Assembly (NCBI GenBank): GCA_037013495.1
Contig: CM072810.1
Location: forward strand, 70,478,449-70,542,448
Direction: 5' to 3'
Length of the DNA stretch: 64,000 nt
Source: Hippophae tibetana
Taxonomy: Eukaryota > Streptophyta > Magnoliopsida > Rosales > Elaeagnaceae
The notes below the pieces were generated by a model that was not told where the DNA came from, did no database searches, and saw only the letters and a program-made list of their open reading frames with translations. The position numbers and the translations under genes were made by a program. How positions within the stretch are numbered: the stretch's first letter is position 1; every line of letters begins with the position of its first letter. Shown piece by piece: positions 11,919-26,583 of the stretch.

Positions 11919-14900
11919 TTCAACAAATATTCTATAGATCATACAAAGATTCTCATGATCCTTCACAAGGGATAGATTTGGAATATAAAATGGAAGGACT
12001 AATGTTGGAAGCAATTATTTTTGTTTTATTTAATTATGGGCCTCTTATTTTTTGATATTTGTTTTCTACTAAATTGTGGAATTTAATTTGCCTTATTTAT
12101 AATATGTATTTTTATGCTTTAATTATTTTCGGATTGATTAAGCACATTTCGCAACTAAATATGCCCACTAAGGTTGAATTACATCTAGGGTTGTGTTGCA
12201 TATATAAGAAAAAAACAACCTTTTGAAGGAGGAAGAACTAGTATAATTAATGAAAATGTTTTTTACCAAGCTTTGTACTTATCTTCCTAGGGTTCTTGAT
12301 GGAATACCTGCATTCGGCGCATCAAAGGGAGTTATCATTATTTTTTGGAGTCAAAAGGTTGGGGTTTCAGGGAGTTATTGATGTTGTTTTTGTGTGTGGA
12401 TTTAATTTCGTAGTTCCTTTTTAAATCTCCGTGTCTTAGTCTTGACCTTAATTTCTACGCTCAATAAATCTTTGTTCTTAATAAAAAATATTGTAGGAAA
12501 AAGAAGATTGTTTCTACTTTTTACAGTATTAAAAAAAGAACATTTGATAAATGAGAGTTCCAATTTTACACATCCATTACTTTTGACTCGGTTGTCGAAA
12601 CTTTTAATATAATAAATTATATCGAAGCTTGTAAAGATTCCTATAATCAGAGCATGGATTCCTAAGAATATTATTTTTTGAAACGAAATTACACCGTTTA
12701 CATGACCTACAGAGAGTTGAAAATATTCGTCGCTCCAATTCCGTTTTTTTTGCTTCTAGTGTTTTCAATGCCACCGTAAGAGCGATTGAATTACTAACCA
12801 AGAGTGTGTTTAAAAAAATTCTAAAGGTCTCAATATTCAACAAATATTCTATAGATCATACAAAGATTCTCATGATCCTTCACAAGGGATAGATTTGGAA
12901 TATAAAATGGAAGGACTAATGTTGGAAGCAATTATTTTTGTTTTATTTAATTATGGGCCTCTTATTTTTTGAGATTTGTTTTCTACTAAATTGTGGAATT
13001 TAATTTGCCTTATTTATAATATGTATTTTTATGCTTTAATTATTTTCGGATTGATTAAGCACATTTCGCAACTAAATATGCCCACTAAGGTTGAATTACA
13101 TCTAGGGTTGTGTTGCATATATAAGAAAAAAACAACCTTTTGAAGGAGGAAGAACTAGTATAATTAATGAAAATGTTTTTTACCAAGCTTTGTACTTATC
13201 TTCCTAGGGTTCTTGATGGAATACCTGCATTCGACGCATCAAAGGGAGTTATCATTATTTTTTGGAGTCAAAAGGTTGGGGTTTCAGGGAGTTATTGATG
13301 TTGTTTTTGTGTGTATAATTAATTTCGTAGTTCCTTTTTAAATCTCCGTCTCTTAGTCTTGACCTTAATTTCTACGCTCAATAAATCTTTGTTCTTCATA
13401 AAAAAAATTGTAGGAAAAAGAAGATTGTTTCTACTTTTTACATTATTAAAAAAAGAACATTTGATAAATCAGAGTTCCAATTTTACACATCCATTACTTT
13501 TGACTCGGTTGTCAAAACTTTTAATATAATAAATCAAATCGAAGCTTGTAAAGATTCCTATAATAAGAGCATGGATTCCTAAGAATATTATTTGTTGAAA
13601 CGAAATTACACCATTTACATGACCTACAGAGAGTTTAAAATTTTCGTTGCTCCTATTCCGTTTTTTTTGCTTCCGGTTTTTTCAATGCCACCGTAAGAGC
13701 GATTGAGTTACTAACCAAGAGTGTGTTTAAAAAATTCTAAAGGTCTCAATATTCAACAAATATTCTATAGATCATACAAAGATTCTCATGATCCTTCACA
13801 AGGGATAGATTTGGAATATAAAATGGAAGGACTAATGTTGGAAGCAATTATTTTTGTTTTATTTAATTATGGGCCTCTTATTTTTTGATATTTGTTTTCT
13901 ACTAAATTGTGGAATTTAATTTGCCTTATTTATAATATGTATTTTTATGCTTTAATTATTTTCGGATTGATTAAGCACATTTCGCAACTAAATATGCCCA
14001 CTAAGGTTGAATTACATCTAGGGTTGTGTTGCATATATAAGAAAAAAACAACCTTTTGAAGGAGGAAGAACTAGTATAATTAATGAAAATGTTTTTTACC
14101 AAGCTTTGTACTTATCTTCCTAGGGTTCTTGATGGAATACCTGCATTCGGCGCATCAAAGGGAGTTATCATTATTTTTTGGAGTCAAAAGGTTGGGGTTT
14201 CAGGGAGTTATTGATGTTGTTTTTGTGTGTGGATTTAATTTCGTAGTTCCTTTTTAAATCTCCGTGTCTTAGTCTTGACCTTAATTTCTACGCTCAATAA
14301 ATCTTTGTTCTTAATAAAAAATATTGTAGGAAAAAGAAGATTGTTTCTACTTTTTACAGTATTAAAAAAAGAACATTTGATAAATGAGAGTTCCAATTTT
14401 ACACATCCATTACTTTTGACTCGGTTGTCGAAACTTTTAATATAATAAATTATATCGAAGCTTGTAAAGATTCCTATAATCAGAGCATGGATTCCTAAGA
14501 ATATTATTTTTTGAAACGAAATTACACCGTTTACATGACCTACAGAGAGTTGAAAATATTCGTCGCTCCAATTCCGTTTTTTTTGCTTCTAGTGTTTTCA
14601 ATGCCACCGTAAGAGCGATTGAATTACTAACCAAGAGTGTGTTTAAAAAAATTCTAAAGGTCTCAATATTCAACAAATATTCTATAGATCATACAAAGAT
14701 TCTCATGATCCTTCACAAGGGATAGATTTGGAATATAAAATGGAAGGACTAATGTTGGAAGCAATTATTTTTGTTTTATTTAATTATGGGCCTCTTATTT
14801 TTTGAGATTTGTTTTCTACTAAATTGTGGAATTTAATTTGCCTTATTTATAATATGTATTTTTATGCTTTAATTATTTTCGGATTGATTAAGCACATTTC

Positions 14901-17900
14901 GCAACTAAATATGCCCACTAAGGTTGAATTACATCTAGGGTTGTGTTGCATATATAAGAAAAAAACAACCTTTTGAAGGAGGAAGAACTAGTATAATTAA
15001 TGAAAATGTTTTTTACCAAGCTTTGTACTTATCTTCCTAGGGTTCTTGATGGAATACCTGCATTCGACGCATCAAAGGGAGTTATCATTATTTTTTGGAG
15101 TCAAAAGGTTGGGGTTTCAGGGAGTTATTGATGTTGTTTTTGTGTGTATAATTAATTTCGTAGTTCCTTTTTAAATCTCCGTCTCTTAGTCTTGACCTTA
15201 ATTTCTACGCTCAATAAATCTTTGTTCTTCATAAAAAAAATTGTAGGAAAAAGAAGATTGTTTCTACTTTTTACATTATTAAAAAAAGAACATTTGATAA
15301 ATCAGAGTTCCAATTTTACACATCCATTACTTTTGACTCGGTTGTCAAAACTTTTAATATAATAAATCAAATCGAAGCTTGTAAAGATTCCTATAATAAG
15401 AGCATGGATTCCTAAGAATATTATTTGTTGAAACGAAATTACACCATTTACATGACCTACAGAGAGTTTAAAATTTTCGTTGCTCCTATTCCGTTTTTTT
15501 TGCTTCCGGTTTTTTCAATGCCACCGTAAGAGCGATTGAGTTACTAACCAAGAGTGTGTTTAAAAAATTCTAAAGGTCTCAATATTCAACAAATATTCTA
15601 TAGATCATACAAAGATTCTCATGATCCTTCACAAGGGATAGATTTGGAATATAAAATGGAAGGACTAATGTTGGAAGCAATTATTTTTGTTTTATTTAAT
15701 TATGGGCCTCTTATTTTTTGATATTTGTTTTCTACTAAATTGTGGAATTTAATTTGCCTTATTTATAATATGTATTTTTATGCTTTAATTATTTTCGGAT
15801 TGATTAAGCACATTTCGCAACTAAATATGCCCACTAAGGTTGAATTACATCTAGGGTTGTGTTGCATATATAAGAAAAAAACAACCTTTTGAAGGAGGAA
15901 GAACTAGTATAATTAATGAAACTGTTTTTTACCAAGCTTTGTACTTATCTTCCTAGGGTTCTTGATGGAATACCTGCATTCGGCGCATCAAAGGGAGTTA
16001 TCATTATTTTTTGGAGTCAAAAGGTTGGGGTTTCAGGGAGTTATTGATGTTGTTTTTGTGTGTGGATTTAATTTCGTAGTTCCTTTTTAAATCTCCGTGT
16101 CTTAGTCTTGACCTTAATTTCTACGCTCAATAAATCTTTGTTCTTAATAAAAAATATTGTAGGAAAAAGAAGATTGTTTCTACTTTTTACAGTATTAAAA
16201 AAAGAACATTTGATAAATGAGAGTTCCAATTTTACACATCCATTACTTTTGACTCGGTTGTCGAAACTTTTAATATAATAAATTATATCGAAGCTTGTAA
16301 AGATTCCTATAATCAGAGCATGGATTCCTAAGAATATTATTTTTTGAAACGAAATTACACCGTTTACATGACCTACAGAGAGTTGAAAATATTCGTCGCT
16401 CCAATTCCGTTTTTTTTGCTTCCAGTGTTTTCAATGCCACCGTAAGAGCGATTGAATTACTAACCAAGAGTGTGTTTAAAAAAATTCTAAAGGTCTCAAT
16501 ATTCAACAAATATTCTATAGATCATACAAAGATTCTCATGATCCTTCACAAGGGATAGATTTGGAATATAAAATGGAAGGACTAATGTTGGAAGCAATTA
16601 TTTTTGTTTTATTTAATTATGGGCCTCTTATTTTTTGAGATTTGTTTTCTACTAAATTGTGGAATTTAATTTGCCTTATTTATAATATGTATTTTTATGC
16701 TTTAATTATTTTCGGATTGATTAAGCACATTTCGCAACTAAATATGCCCACTAAGGTTGAATTACATCTAGGGTTGTGTTGCATATATAAGAAAAAAACA
16801 ACCTTTTGAAGGAGGAAGAACTAGTATAATTAATGAAAATGTTTTTTACCAAGCTTTGTACTTATCTTCCTAGGGTTCTTGATGGAATACCTGCATTCGA
16901 CGCATCAAAGGGAGTTATCATTATTTTTTGGAGTCAAAAGGTTGGGGTTTCAGGGAGTTATTGATGTTGTTTTTGTGTGTATAATTAATTTCGTAGTTCC
17001 TTTTTAAATCTCCGTCTCTTAGTCTTGACCTTAATTTCTACGCTCAATAAATCTTTGTTCTTCATAAAAAAAATTGTAGGAAAAAGAAGATTGTTTCTAC
17101 TTTTTACATTATTAAAAAAAGAACATTTGATAAATCAGAGTTCCAATTTTACACATCCATTACTTTTGACTCGGTTGTCAAAACTTTTAATATAATAAAT
17201 CAAATCGAAGCTTGTAAAGATTCCTATAATAAGAGCATGGATTCCTAAGAATATTATTTGTTGAAACGAAATTACACCATTTACATGACCTACAGAGAGT
17301 TTAAAATTTTCGTTGCTCCTATTCCGTTTTTTTTGCTTCCGGTTTTTTCAATGCCACCGTAAGAGCGATTGAGTTACTAACCAAGAGTGTGTTTAAAAAA
17401 TTCTAAAGGTCTCAATATTCAACAAATATTCTATAGATCATACAAAGATTCTCATGATCCTTCACAAGGGATAGATTTGGAATATAAAATGGAAGGACTA
17501 ATGTTGGAAGCAATTATTTTTGTTTTATTTAATTATGGGCCTCTTATTTTTTGATATTTGTTTTCTACTAAATTGTGGAATTTAATTTGCCTTATTTATA
17601 ATATGTATTTTTATGCTTTAATTATTTTCGGATTGATTAAGCACATTTCGCAACTAAATATGCCCACTAAGGTTGAATTACATCTAGGGTTGTGTTGCAT
17701 ATATAAGAAAAAAACAACCTTTTGAAGGAGGAAGAACTAGTATAATTAATGAAAATGTTTTTTACCAAGCTTTGTACTTATCTTCCTAGGGTTCTTGATG
17801 GAATACCTGCATTCGGCGCATCAAAGGGAGTTATCATTATTTTTTGGAGTCAAAAGGTTGGGGTTTCAGGGAGTTATTGATGTTGTTTTTGTGTGTGGAT

Positions 17901-19250
17901 TTAATTTCGTAGTTCCTTTTTAAATCTCCGTGTCTTAGTCTTGACCTTAATTTCTACGCTCAATAAATCTTTGTTCTTAATAAAAAATATTGTAGGAAAA
18001 AGAAGATTGTTTCTACTTTTTACAGTATTAAAAAAAGAACATTTGATAAATGAGAGTTCCAATTTTACACATCCATTACTTTTGACTCGGTTGTCGAAAC
18101 TTTTAATATAATAAATTATATCGAAGCTTGTAAAGATTCCTATAATCAGAGCATGGATTCCTAAGAATATTATTTTTTGAAACGAAATTACACCGTTTAC
18201 ATGACCTACAGAGAGTTGAAAATATTCGTCGCTCCAATTCCGTTTTTTTTGCTTCCAGTGTTTTCAATGCCACCGTAAGAGCGATTGAATTACTAACCAA
18301 GAGTGTGTTTAAAAAAATTCTAAAGGTCTCAATATTCAACAAATATTCTATAGATCATACAAAGATTCTCATGATCCTTCACAAGGGATAGATTTGGAAT
18401 ATAAAATGGAAGGACTAATGTTGGAAGCAATTATTTTTGTTTTATTTAATTATGGGCCTCTTATTTTTTGAGATTTGTTTTCTACTAAATTGTGGAATTT
18501 AATTTGCCTTATTTATAATATGTATTTTTATGCTTTAATTATTTTCGGATTGATTAAGCACATTTCGCAACTAAATATGCCCACTAAGGTTGAATTACAT
18601 CTAGGGTTGTGTTGCATATATAAGAAAAAAACAACCTTTTGAAGGAGGAAGAACTAGTATAATTAATGAAAATGTTTTTTACCAAGCTTTGTACTTATCT
18701 TCCTAGGGTTCTTGATGGAATACCTGCATTCGACGCATCAAAGGGAGTTATCATTATTTTTTGGAGTCAAAAGGTTGGGGTTTCAGGGAGTTATTGATGT
18801 TGTTTTTGTGTGTATAATTAATTTCGTAGTTCCTTTTTAAATCTCCGTCTCTTAGTCTTGACCTTAATTTCTACGCTCAATAAATCTTTGTTCTTCATAA
18901 AAAAAATTGTAGGAAAAAGAAGATTGTTTCTACTTTTTACATTATTAAAAAAAGAACATTTGATAAATCAGAGTTCCAATTTTACACATCCATTACTTTT
19001 GACTCGGTTGTCAAAACTTTTAATATAATAAATCAAATCGAAGCTTGTAAAGATTCCTATAATAAGAGCATGGATTCCTAAGAATATTATTTGTTGAAAC
19101 GAAATTACACCATTTACATGACCTACAGAGAGTTTAAAATTTTCGTTGCTCCTATTCCGTTTTTTTTGCTTCCGGTTTTTTCAATGCCACCGTAAGAGCG
19201 ATTGAGTTACTAACCAAGAGTGTGTTTAAAAAATTCTAAAGGTCTCAATA
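11919..19250 (+). repeat. Higher-order repeat: four tandem 1,833-bp dimers (M14-M21)
   Basis: Two distinct monomer subtypes alternate strictly here, and the pair repeats every 1,833 bp: 11919-13751, 13752-15584, 15585-17417 and 17418-19250, exactly 4 x 1,833. Subtype A carries gatatttg, ggcgcatc, ctccgtgtctt, attatatcg and tattttttg. Subtype B carries gagatttg, gtgtgtataattaat, acattattaaa, aaatcagag, gttgtcaaaac, aataagagcatgg and accatttacat. By eye the four dimers differ at only a handful of positions, for example gcttctagtg in the first two B monomers against gcttccagtg in the later ones, and a private base near 15921. Before 11,919 and after 19,250 the alternation stops. Confidence 0.92.
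12604..12843 (-). other. Recurrent minus-strand open frame (79 codons); probably not a gene
   Basis: Starts at TTG within the caacaaatatt monomer boundary and recurs at 2517, 5268, 6185, 14437, 16270, 18103, 20853 and 21770. The 1,833-bp spacing of four of these reflects the dimer repeat. It includes CRSCKRCN, a cysteine cluster that superficially resembles a metal-binding motif, but the frame exists only in monomers with gagagttgaaaat and seven A, and is broken elsewhere. I do not regard it as coding. Confidence 0.65.
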
Positions 19251-22200
19251 TTCAACAAATATTCTATAGATCATACAAAGATTCTCATGATCCTTCACAA
19301 GGGATAGATTTGGAATATGAAATGGAAGGATTAATGTTGGAAGCAATTATTTTTGTTTTATTTAATTATGGGCCTCTTATTTTTTGCGATTTTGTTTCTA
19401 CTGAATTGTGGAATTTAATTTGTCTTATTTATAATAAGTATTTTTATACTTTAATTATTTTCGGATTGATTAAGCACATTTCCCATCTAAATATGCCCAC
19501 TAAGGTGGAATTACATCTTGGGTTGTGGTGCATATATAAGAAAAAAACAACCTTTTGAAGGAGGAAGAACTAGTATAATTAATGTAAATGTTTTTTACCA
19601 AGCTTTGTACTTATCTTCCTAGGGTTCTTGATGGAATACCTGCATTCGACGCATCAAAGGGAGTAATCATTATTTTTTGGAATCAAAAGGTTGGGGTTTT
19701 AGGGACTTATTGATGTTGTTTTTGTGTGTATAATTAATTTCGTAGTTCCTTTTTAAATCTCCGTCTCTTAGTCTTGAGCTTTATTTCTACGCTCAATAAA
19801 TCTTTGTTCTTCATAAAAAAAATTGTAGGAAAAAGAAGATTGTTTCTACTTTTTACAGTATTAAAAAAAGAACATTTGATAAATGAGAGTTCCAATTTTA
19901 CACATCCATTACTTTTGACTCGGTTGTCGAAACTTTTAATATAATAAATCAAATCGAAGCTTGTAAAGATTCCTATAATCAGAGCATGGATTCCTAAGAA
20001 TATTATTTGTTGAAACGAAATTACACCGTTTACATGACCTACAGAGAGTTTAAAATATTCGTCGCTCCAATTCCGTTTTTTTTTGCTTCCAGTTTTTTCA
20101 ATGCCACCGTAAGAGCGATTGAATTACTAACCAAGAGTGTGTTTAAAAAAATTCTAAAGGTCTCAATATTCAACAAATATTCTACAGATCATACAAAGAT
20201 TCTCATGATCCTTCACAAGGGATAGATTTGGAATATAAAATGGAAGGATTAATGTTGGAAGCAATTATTTTTGTTTTATTTAATTATGGGCCTCTTATTT
20301 TTTGAGATTTGTTTTCTACTAAATTGTGGAATTTAATTTGCCTTATTTATAATATGTATTTTTATGCTTTAATTATTTACGGATTGATTAAGCACATTTC
20401 CCAACTAAATATGCCCACTAAGGTTGAATTACATCTAGGGTTGTGTTGCATATATAAGAAAAAAACAACCTTTTGAAGGAGGAAGAACTAGTATAATTAA
20501 TGTAAATGTTTTTTACCAAGCTTTGTACTTATCTTCCTAGCATTCTTGATGGAATACCTGCATTCGACGCATCAAAGGGAGTTATCATTATTTTTTGGAG
20601 TCATAAGGTTGGGTTTTAGGGACTTATTGATGTTGTTTTTGTGTGTATATTTAATTTCGTAGTTCCTTTTTAAATATTCGTCTCTTAGTCGTGAGCTTCA
20701 TTTCTACGCTCAATAAATCTTTGTTCTTAATAAAAAATATTGTAGGAAAAAGAAGATTGTTTCTACTTTTTACAGTATTAAAAAAAGAACATTTGATAAA
20801 TGAGAGTTCCAACTTTACACATCCATTACTTTTGACTCGGTTGTCGAAACTTTTAATATAATAAATTAAATCGAAGCTTGTAAAGATTCCTATAATCAGA
20901 GCATGGATTCCTAAGAATATTATTTGTTGAAACGAAATTACACCGTTTACATGACCTACAGAGAGTTGAAAATATTCGTCGCTCCAATTCCGTTTTTTTT
21001 GCTTCCAGTGTTTTCAATGCCACCGTAAGAGCGATTGAATTACTAACCAAGAGTGTGTTTAAAAAAATTCTAAAGGTCTCAATATTCAACAAATATTCTA
21101 TAGATCATACAAAGATTCTCATGATCCTTCACAAGGGATAGATTTGGAATATAAAATGGAAGGACTAATGTTGGAAGCAATTATTTTTGTTTTATTTAAT
21201 TATGGGCCTCTTATTTTTTGAGATTTGTTTTCTACTAAATTGTGGAATTTAATTTGCCTTATTTATAATATGTATTTTTATGCTTTAATTATTTTCGGAT
21301 TGATTAAGCACATTTCGCAACTAAATATGCCCACTAAGGTTGAATTACATCTAGGGTTGTGTTGCATATATAAGAAAAAAACAACCTTTTGAAGGAGGAA
21401 GAACTAGTATAATTAATGAAAATGTTTTTTACCAAGCTTTGTACTTATCTTCCTAGGGTTCTTGATGGAATACCTGCATTCGGCGCATCAAAGGGAGTTA
21501 TCATTATTTTTTGGAGTCAAAAGGTTGGGGTTTCAGGGAGTTATTGATGTTGTTTTTGTGTGTGGATTGAATTTCGTAGTTCCTTTTTAAATCTCCGTGT
21601 CTTAGTCTTGACCTTAATTTCTACGCTCAATAAATCTTTGTTCTTAATAAAAAATATTGTAGGAAAATGAAGATTGTTTCTACTTTTTACAGTATTAAAA
21701 AAAGAACATTTGATAAATGAGAGTTCCAATTTTACACATCCATTACTTTTGACTCGGTTGTCGAAACTTTTAATATAATAAATTAAATCGAAGCTTGTAA
21801 AGATTCCTATAATCAGAGCATGGATTCCTAAGAATATTATTTTTTGAAACGAAATTACACCGTTTACATGACCTACAGAGAGTTGAAAATATTCGTCGCT
21901 CCAATTCCGTTTTTTTTGCTTCCAGTGTTTTCAATGCCACCGTAAGAGCGATTGAATTACTAACCAAGAGTGTGTTTAAAAAAATTCTAAAGGTCTCAAT
22001 ATTCAACAAATATTCTATAGATCATACAAAGATTCTCATGATCCTTCACAAGGGATAGATTTGGAATATAAAATGGAAGGACTAATGTTGGAAGCAATTA
22101 TTTTTGTTTTATTTAATTATGGGCCTCTTATTTTTTGAGATTTGTTTTCAACTAAATTGTGGAATTTAATTTGCCTTATTTATAATATATATTTTTATGC

Positions 22201-25200
22201 TTTAATTATTTTCGGATTGATTAAGCACATTTCGCAACTAAATATGCCCACTAAGGTTGAATTACATCTAGGGTTGTGTTGCATATATAAGAAAAAAACA
22301 ACCTTTTGAAGGAGGAAGAACTAGTATAATTAATGAAAATGTTTTTTACCAAGCTTTGTACTCATCTTCCTAGGGTTCTTGATGGAATACCTGCATTCGA
22401 CGCATCAAAGGGAGTTATCATTATTTTTTGGAGTCAAAAGGTTGGGGTTTCAGGGAGTTATTGATGTTGTTTTTGTGTGTATAATTAATTTCGTAGTTCC
22501 TTTTTAAATCTCCGTCTCTTAGTCTTGACCTTAATTTCTACGCTCAATAAATCTTTGTTCTTCATAAAAAAAATTGTAGGAAAAAGAAGATTGTTTCTAC
22601 TTTTTACATTATTAAAAAAAGAACATTTGATAAATCAGAGTTCCAATTTTACACATCCATTACTTTTGACTCGGTTGTCAAAACTTTTAATATAATAAAT
22701 CAAATCGAAGCTTGTAAAGATTCCTATAATAAGAGCATGGATTCCTAAGAATATTATTTGTTGAAATGAAATTACACCATTTACATGACCTACAGAGAGT
22801 TTAAAATTTTCGTTGCTCCTATTCCGTTTTTTTTGCTTCCGGTTTTTTCAATGCCACCGTAAGAGCGATTGAGTTACTAACCAAGAGTGTGTTTAAAAAA
22901 TTCTAAAGGTCTCAATATTCAACAAATATTCTATAGATCATACAAAGATTCTCATGATCCTTCACAAGGGATAGATTTGGAATTTGAAATGGAAGGATTA
23001 ATGTTGGAAGCAATTATTTTTGTTTTATTTAATTATGGGCCTCTTATTTTTTGCGATTTTGTTTCTACTGAATTGTGGAATTTAATTTGTCTTATTTATA
23101 ATAAGTATTTTTATACTTTAATTATTTTCGGATTGATTAAGCACATTTCCCAACTAAATATGCCCACTAAGGTTGAATTACATCTTGGGTTGTGGTGCAT
23201 ATATAAGAAAAAAACAACCTTTTGAAGGAGGAAGAACTAGTATAATTAATGTAAATGTTTTTTACCAAGCTTTGTACTTATCTTCCTAGGGTTCTTGATG
23301 GAATACCTGCATTCGACGCATCAAAGGGAGTAATCATTATTTTTTGGAATCAAAAGGTTGGGGTTTTAGGGACTTATTGATGTTGTTTTTGTGTGTATAA
23401 TTAATTTCGTAGTTCCTTTTTAAATCTCCGTCTCTTAGTCTTGAGCTTTATTTCTACGCTCAATAAATCTTTGTTCTTCATAAAAAAAATTGTAGGAAAA
23501 AGAAGATTGTTTCTACTTTTTACAGTATTAAAAAAAGAACATTTGATAAATCAGAGTTCCAATTTCACACATCCATTACTTTTGACTCGGTTGTCGAAAC
23601 TTTTAATATAATAAATTAAATCGAAGCTTGTAAAGATTCCTATAATAAGAGCATGGATTCCTAAGAATATTATTTGTTGAAACGAAATTACACCATTTAC
23701 ATGACCTACAGAGAGTTTAAAATTTTCGTTGCTCCTATTCCGTTTTTTTTGCTTCCGGTTTTTTCAATGCCACCGTAAGAGCGATTGAGTTACTAACCAA
23801 GAGTGTGTTTAAAAAATTCTAAAGGTCTCAATATTCAACAAATATTCTATAGATCATACAAAGATTCTCATGATCCTTCACAAGGGATAGATTTGGAATA
23901 TGAAATGGAAGGATTAATGTTGGAAGCAATTATTTTTGTTTTATTTAATTATGGGCCTCTTATTTTTTGCGATTTTGTTTCTACTGAATTGTGGAATTTA
24001 ATTTATCTTATTTATAATAAGTATTTTTATACTTTAATTATTTTCGGATTGATTAAGCACATTTCCCAACTAAATATGCCCACTAAGGTTGAATTACATC
24101 TTGGGTTGTGGTGCATATATAAGAAAAAAACAACCTTTTGAAGGAGGAAGAACTAGTATAATTAATGTAAATGTTTTTTACCAAGCTTTGTACTTATCTT
24201 CCTAGGGTTCTTGATGGAATACCTGCATTCGACGCATCAAAGGGAGTAATCATTATTTTTTGGAATCAAAAGGTTGGGGTTTTAGGGACTTATTGATGTT
24301 GTTTTTGTGTGTATAATTAATTTCGTAGTTCCTTTTTAAATCTCCGTCTCTTAGTCTTGAGCTTTATTTCTACGCTCAATAAATCTTTGTTCTTCATAAA
24401 AAAAATTGTAGGAAAAAGAAGATTGTTTCTACTTTTTACAGTATTAAAAAAAGAACATTTGATAAATCAGAGTTCCAATTTCACACATCCATTACTTTTG
24501 ACTCGGTTGTCGAAACTTTTAATATAATAAATTAAATCGAAGCTTGTAAAGATTCCTATAATCAGAGCATGGATTCCTAAGAATATTATTTGTTGAAACG
24601 AAATTACACCGTTTACATGACCTACAGAGAGTTTAAAATATTCGTCGCTCCAATTCCGTTTTTTTTGCTTCCAGTTTTTTCAATGCCACCGTTAGAGCGA
24701 TCGAATTACTAACCAAGAGTGTGTTTAAAAAAATTCTAAAGGTCTCAATATTCAACAAATATTCTACAGATCATACAAAGATTCTCATGATCCTTCACAA
24801 GGGATAGATTTGGAATATAAAATGGAAGGACTAATGTTGGAAGCAATTATTTTTGTTTTATTTAATTATGGGCCTCTTATTTTTTGAGATTTGTTTTCTA
24901 CTAAATTGTGGAATTTAATTTGCCTTATTTATAATATGTATTTTTATGCTTTAATTATTTTCGGATTGATTAAGCACATTTCGCAACTAAATATGCCCAC
25001 TAAGGTTGAATTACATCTAGGGTTGTGTTGCATATATAAGAAAAAAACAACCTTTTGAAGGAGGAAGAACTAGTATAATTAATGAAAATGTTTTTTACCA
25101 AGCTTTGTACTTATCTTCCTAGGGTTCTTGATGGAATACCTGCATTCGACGCATCAAAGGGAGTTATCATTATTTTTTGGAGTCAAAAGGTTGGGGTTTC

Positions 25201-26583
25201 AGGGAGTTATTGATGTTGTTTTTGTGTGTATAATTAATTTCGTAGTTCCTTTTTAAATCTCCGTCTCTTAGTCTTGACCTTAATTTCTACGCTCAATAAA
25301 TCTTTGTTCTTCATAAAAAAAATTGTAGGAAAAAGAAGATTGTTTCTACTTTTTACATTATTAAAAAAAGAACATTTGATAAATCAGAGTTCCAATTTTA
25401 CACATCCATTACTTTTGACTCGGTTGTCAAAACTTTTAATATAATAAATCAAATCGAAGCTTGTAAAGATTCCTATAATAAGAGCATGGATTCCTAAGAA
25501 TATTATTTGTTGAAACGAAATTACACCATTTACATGACCTACAGAGAGTTTAAAATTTTCGTTGCTCCTATTCCGTTTTTTTTGCTTCCGGTTTTTTCAA
25601 TGCCACCGTAAGAGCGATTGAGTTACTAACCAAGAGTGTGTTTAAAAAATTCTAAAGGTCTCAATATTCAACAAATATTCTATAGATCATACAAAGATTC
25701 TCATGATCCTTCACAAGGGATAGATTTGGAATATGAAATGGAAGGATTAATGTTGGAAGCAATTATTTTTGTTTTATTTAATTATGGGCCTCTTATTTTT
25801 TGCGATTTTGTTTCTACTGAATTGTGGAATTTAATTTGTCTTATTTATAATAAGTATTTTTATACTTTAATTATTTTCGGATTGATTAAGCACATTTCCC
25901 ATCTAAATATGCCCACTAAGGTGGAATTACATCTTGGGTTGTGGTGCATATATAAGAAAAAAACAACCTTTTGAAGGAGGAAGAACTAGTATAATTAATG
26001 TAAATGTTTTTTACCAAGCTTTGTACTTATCTTCCTAGGGTTCTTGATGGAATACCTGCATTCGACGCATCAAAGGGAGTAATCATTATTTTTTGGAATC
26101 AAAAGGTTGGGGTTTTAGGGACTTATTGATGTTGTTTTTGTGTGTATAATTAATTTCGTAGTTCCTTTTTAAATCTCCGTCTCTTCGTCTTGACCTTTAT
26201 TTCTACGCTCAATAAATCTTTGTTCTTCATAAAAAATAATTGTAGGAAAAAGAAGATTGTTTCTACTTTTTACAGTATTAAAAAAATAACATTTGATAAA
26301 TCAGAGTTCCAATTTTACACATCCATTACTTTTGACTCGGTTGTCAAAAATTTTAATATAATAAATCAAATCGAAGCTTGTAAAGATTCCTATAATCAGA
26401 GCATGGATTCCTAAGAATATTATTTGTTGAAACGAAATTACACCGTTTACATGACCTACAGAGAGTTTAAAATTTTCGTTGCTCCTATTCCCTTTTTTTT
26501 GCTTCCGGTTTTTTTAATGCCACCATAAGAGCGATTGAGTTACTAACCAAGAGTGTGTTTAAAAAATTCTAAAGGTCTCAATA
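19251..26583 (+). repeat. Array segment 3: mixed monomer subtypes (M22-M29)
   Basis: M22, M26, M27 and M29 belong to the subtype with tttttgcgattttg and a private gggttgtggtgc variant (near 19526, 23193, 24109 and 25942) not seen elsewhere. M23, M24, M25 and M28 are of the stop-containing subtypes found to the left. M22 and M29 also share cccatctaaatatg and aaggtggaatt, and the block around M21b-M22 matches M28b-M29 at an offset of 6,416 bp. M25 and M28 resemble the B subtype of the preceding dimer repeat. No unique sequence is present. Confidence 0.82.

Noticed and set aside
12604..12843. Cysteine cluster CRSCKRC in a minus-strand frame, as a possible zinc-binding peptide
   Set aside because: The frame starts only at TTG, exists only in some monomers and is lost by single-base changes. 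No second pair of ligands in a conserved spacing pattern.
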